Of a DNA stretch of 16,943 bases, positions 15,084 through 16,943 are shown in pieces (within the stretch, counting starts at the first letter, position 1; each line of letters opens with the position of its first letter). The stretch comes from JBHIBD01 sp046758865 (GTDB lineage: Bacteria > Planctomycetota > Brocadiia > Brocadiales > Bathyanammoxibiaceae): the NCBI GenBank assembly GCA_046758865.1, contig JBHIBD010000045.1:1-16943 (forward strand), given 5' to 3'. The notes beneath the pieces were generated by a model. That model made no database searches and was not told where the DNA came from. It saw only the letters and a program-made list of their open reading frames with translations. Position numbers and translations under genes: made by a program.

Positions 15084-16367
15084 CTGGCTACTATTGCACC
15101 ATTTAGGGGGTATAAGTACAATCCCGAAAAAATAAAAGACCTTTCCCAGGTTATCTGCCCCCCCTACGACGTGATTACGCCCGGGGCCAGGGAAGAATTT
15201 TATGAACGACACATCCACAACATCATCCGTATAATTCTGGGCAAGGACCTCCCCGGCGACACCGAGTTCCGCAACAAATACACCCGCGCAGCACAGTATC
15301 TGAAGTCGTGGCGAGAGGAAAAAATATTGCTAAGAGACCCACAAGCATCTATCTACGCCTATGAACAGGAGTTTTCCATTGAGGACAAGAGATTAGCCCG
15401 CAGGGGCTTTATGGCCCTTGTGAAGATTGAAGACCTGAGAACCGGCTCCATCTTTCTCCATGAAAACACACTCCCAAAGAAGAGAGAGGACCGGCTTCGC
15501 CTGATGAGGGCATGCCACGCCAACCTGAGCCCCGTCTTTGCCCTATACCCAGAGGAAAAGACTGAGGTGTACGAGGTCCTTAGGCCCGCAACGTCTACCC
15601 CACCAGAAATAGACCTGACGTGGACAGACGGCACCAGAAACCAACTGTGGACAATAAGCAACTGGGCAACCATTGAGAAGATTTCTAAGCTCATGGAGAA
15701 TAGGCCTCTGTTTATTGCAGACGGCCACCACCGCTATGAAGTGGCCTTGGCCTTCAGCAACGAGGCCAGGGGCAGTCTCGGCGGACGAGCAGACTACGTT
15801 ATGATGATGCTGGTCTCCATGAACGACCCCGGTCTCTTCATCCTGCCCATCCACAGGCTGGTGCAGGTTCCCAAAGAGCATCCAGACCTCAGCGTGGTCG
15901 ATATCCTGGAAGAATACTTCTACATAGAACCTCAAACGCATGTCAACAACTATGAGTCCCTCAAGGAAATACTGGAGGAAAGCCCTGAACATACATTCGG
16001 GCTGTACGTCGGCAGCAACAAGAAGTACTACCTGTTATCACTGGCAGATAGCAGGTCTCCAGGGCGGGTCTTTAAAGAAGAATCACAATACCTTCGCGAG
16101 CTGGACACAAGGATACTGCATGGCCTGGCACTGGAAAAGATACTGGGGGAGCACTCCGGAGACGAAAAATACCTCAAATACGTACACGACACCAAGGAGG
16201 CCATCGAACTAGTAAACGACGAAGATTATGACCTGGCCTTCTTCCTCAAGCCCATAAAGATAGAACAGGTAAGGGACGTAGCCTCCCAGAGGCTAAAGAT
16301 GCCTCCCAAGACCACCTTCTTCCACCCAAAACTCCTAACTGGACTGGTCATAAACAGTATGGAGTAA
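15084..16367 (+). CDS. DUF1015 family protein, probable CTG start
   Basis: Function not established. The family belongs, as I recall, to the ParB/sulfiredoxin-like fold group, some of whose members are free-serine kinases. The family-typical N-terminus ATIAPFRGYKYNPEKIKDL followed by QVICPPYDVI is encoded from 15084. The central DGHHRYE (213-219 in this numbering) is the characteristic ParB-like phosphate-binding motif. There is no in-frame ATG, GTG or TTG before GTG 15171, and starting there would delete the conserved N-terminus. CTG 15084-15086, with AAGG (15072-15075) 8 bases upstream, is the best start. ATT 15093 is second. The product would be 427 residues. It lies 51 bases after ahcY on the same strand, so it is likely in the same operon. 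A link to serine or one-carbon metabolism is inference. Confidence 0.85.
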   Translation: MATIAPFRGYKYNPEKIKDLSQVICPPYDVITPGAREEFYERHIHNIIRIILGKDLPGDTEFRNKYTRAAQYLKSWREEKILLRDPQASIYAYEQEFSIEDKRLARRGFMALVKIEDLRTGSIFLHENTLPKKREDRLRLMRACHANLSPVFALYPEEKTEVYEVLRPATSTPPEIDLTWTDGTRNQLWTISNWATIEKISKLMENRPLFIADGHHRYEVALAFSNEARGSLGGRADYVMMMLVSMNDPGLFILPIHRLVQVPKEHPDLSVVDILEEYFYIEPQTHVNNYESLKEILEESPEHTFGLYVGSNKKYYLLSLADSRSPGRVFKEESQYLRELDTRILHGLALEKILGEHSGDEKYLKYVHDTKEAIELVNDEDYDLAFFLKPIKIEQVRDVASQRLKMPPKTTFFHPKLLTGLVINSME

Positions 16368-16498
16368 GTGGTCTCATAACAAATCACCTTTTCTAAGGTA
16401 TTGACCTTTTACCAGAAATTGTTACTTTAAGTCCTCTACCGTGGAGAGGCCACTGCCGGGCTGGGGCTGGGTCCAAAAAACATAGGAAAGCAAGGAAC
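16368..16498. other. Spacer after DUF1015 gene
   Basis: These 131 bases have no gene. They contain short alternative hairpins, ACCTT/AAGGT/ACCTT around 16386-16408 and CCTCT/AGAGG at 16433-16449. A lone TTGACC (16401-16406) has no convincing -10. None is strong enough to call a terminator or promoter with confidence. Confidence 0.5.
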
Positions 16499-16943
16499 AT
16501 GTCCTATCAAAAGCAGCTTCGCTCTGTAAAAGAATTCACCCCAAGCAGACAAACATCTGCATTGTACCCTGTATTCTGCATCTTGTTTTTTGCGTCCCTC
16601 TTCCTCATAACCACTCCCCCTTTGGCCGCCTCAGATTGGAAATCCGCCGTACTTGGGGCGGGCGGATGGGCTGCCACCTATGGGGGCCCTCAAAGTGATA
16701 GTGCCAATTCCATCCAGCAAATACGTGCCGGTGGGTACATAGTGGCTGGTAGTACACAGTCCTTCAGTGCTGGAGATACTAACTTTTGGGTCTTGAAGCT
16801 CGGGCCTGATGGGACAGTGGAGTGGCAGAAGACCTATGGGGGGTTCGATAAGGATGTGGCCCGTTTCGTCCAGCAGACCAGTGACGGGGGGTACATAGTG
16901 GCTGGTAGTACACAGTCCTTCAGTGCTGGAGATACTAACTTTT
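16499..16943 (+). CDS. Secreted beta-propeller-type repeat protein, 5' part only
   Basis: The reading frame opens at ATG 16499 and runs off the right edge after 148 codons. A hydrophobic segment (about residues 22-39), after a 20-residue polar and basic stretch and ending TPPLAA-S, looks like a Sec signal peptide with cleavage near A44. The mature part starts a repeat: ATYGG, then SIQQIRAGGYIVAGSTQ, AGDTNFWVLKLGPDG and TVEWQKTYGG, before beginning again. The period is 52 residues. This pattern resembles secreted propeller-like proteins with many GGYIVAGST blades. Possible Shine-Dalgarno sites are AGGA (16484-16487) and a too-close AAGGA. The role is unknown; cell-surface or extracellular binding is an inference. 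The number of repeats and the C-terminal sorting signal lie beyond the window. Confidence 0.85.
   Translation, partial: MSYQKQLRSVKEFTPSRQTSALYPVFCILFFASLFLITTPPLAASDWKSAVLGAGGWAATYGGPQSDSANSIQQIRAGGYIVAGSTQSFSAGDTNFWVLKLGPDGTVEWQKTYGGFDKDVARFVQQTSDGGYIVAGSTQSFSAGDTNF
16733..16787 (+). repeat. Direct repeat copy 1 (55 bases) within propeller gene
   Basis: Identical base for base to 16889-16943. It encodes GYIVAGSTQSFSAGDTNF plus flanking bases. The copies are 156 bases (52 codons) apart, so the repeat keeps the reading frame. Confidence 0.95.
16889..16943 (+). repeat. Direct repeat copy 2 (55 bases or longer), cut by window edge
   Basis: Exact copy of 16733-16787 up to the last base of the window. 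The identity includes synonymous positions, while the DNA between the copies has diverged. The true repeat may continue past the edge. Confidence 0.95.

Noticed and set aside
15171..15173. GTG as the start of the DUF1015 gene
   Set aside because: It would remove the conserved N-terminal PFRG...CPPYDV segment that is clearly encoded in frame upstream.
16386..16449. Candidate intrinsic terminator after the DUF1015 gene
   Set aside because: The stems are only 5 bp and alternative to each other, and no proper T tract follows.

Overview
This window holds conserved housekeeping genes of a diderm (LPS-making) bacterium with roughly balanced GC. The lineage cannot be fixed from these genes. WaaA/KdtA indicates lipid A-Kdo synthesis and therefore an outer membrane. 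The secreted protein at the right edge carries YGG...GGYIVAGST repeats that I associate with anammox-type Planctomycetota and some other environmental bacteria. I offer that affiliation only as a low-confidence inference. No phage, insertion sequence, CRISPR array, tRNA or rRNA was seen.

Left block, minus strand, bases 1-3653, in transcription order: lpd (dihydrolipoyl dehydrogenase), lipA (lipoyl synthase), an 87-residue lipoyl/biotinyl-like domain protein, then holB (DNA polymerase III delta prime, running off the left edge). The first three genes are 21-25 bases apart and look like one lipoate-related operon. A textbook sigma70 promoter (TTGACA, 17 bases, TATAAT) drives it. The small protein has the sequence of an E2-type lipoyl domain, but Asp44 stands where the lipoylated lysine should be.

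The 309-base divergent region (3654-3962) holds the lpd promoter on the minus strand and a TTGACA/TAGTAT promoter for carA on the plus strand. carA and carB (4-5 kb and 5.2-8.4 kb) encode both chains of carbamoyl-phosphate synthetase for arginine and pyrimidine synthesis. A perfect 9-bp palindromic stem lies just ahead of carB.

After a 253-base spacer with a strong promoter, a compact plus-strand operon runs secA - waaA - metK - ahcY - DUF1015. Gaps are 3 bases, 0 bases, a 17-base overlap and 51 bases. It joins protein export, LPS core assembly and the S-adenosylmethionine cycle. The DUF1015 gene has no ATG, GTG or TTG that would include its conserved N-terminus, so it very likely starts at CTG 15084. 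The right edge opens a secreted beta-propeller-type protein with an exact 55-base internal repeat.

Most of the window is ordinary core genome. The observations most worth following are the lysine-less lipoyl-like protein beside the lipoate enzymes, the non-canonical start of the DUF1015 gene next to the SAM cycle, and the repeat expansion at the right edge.
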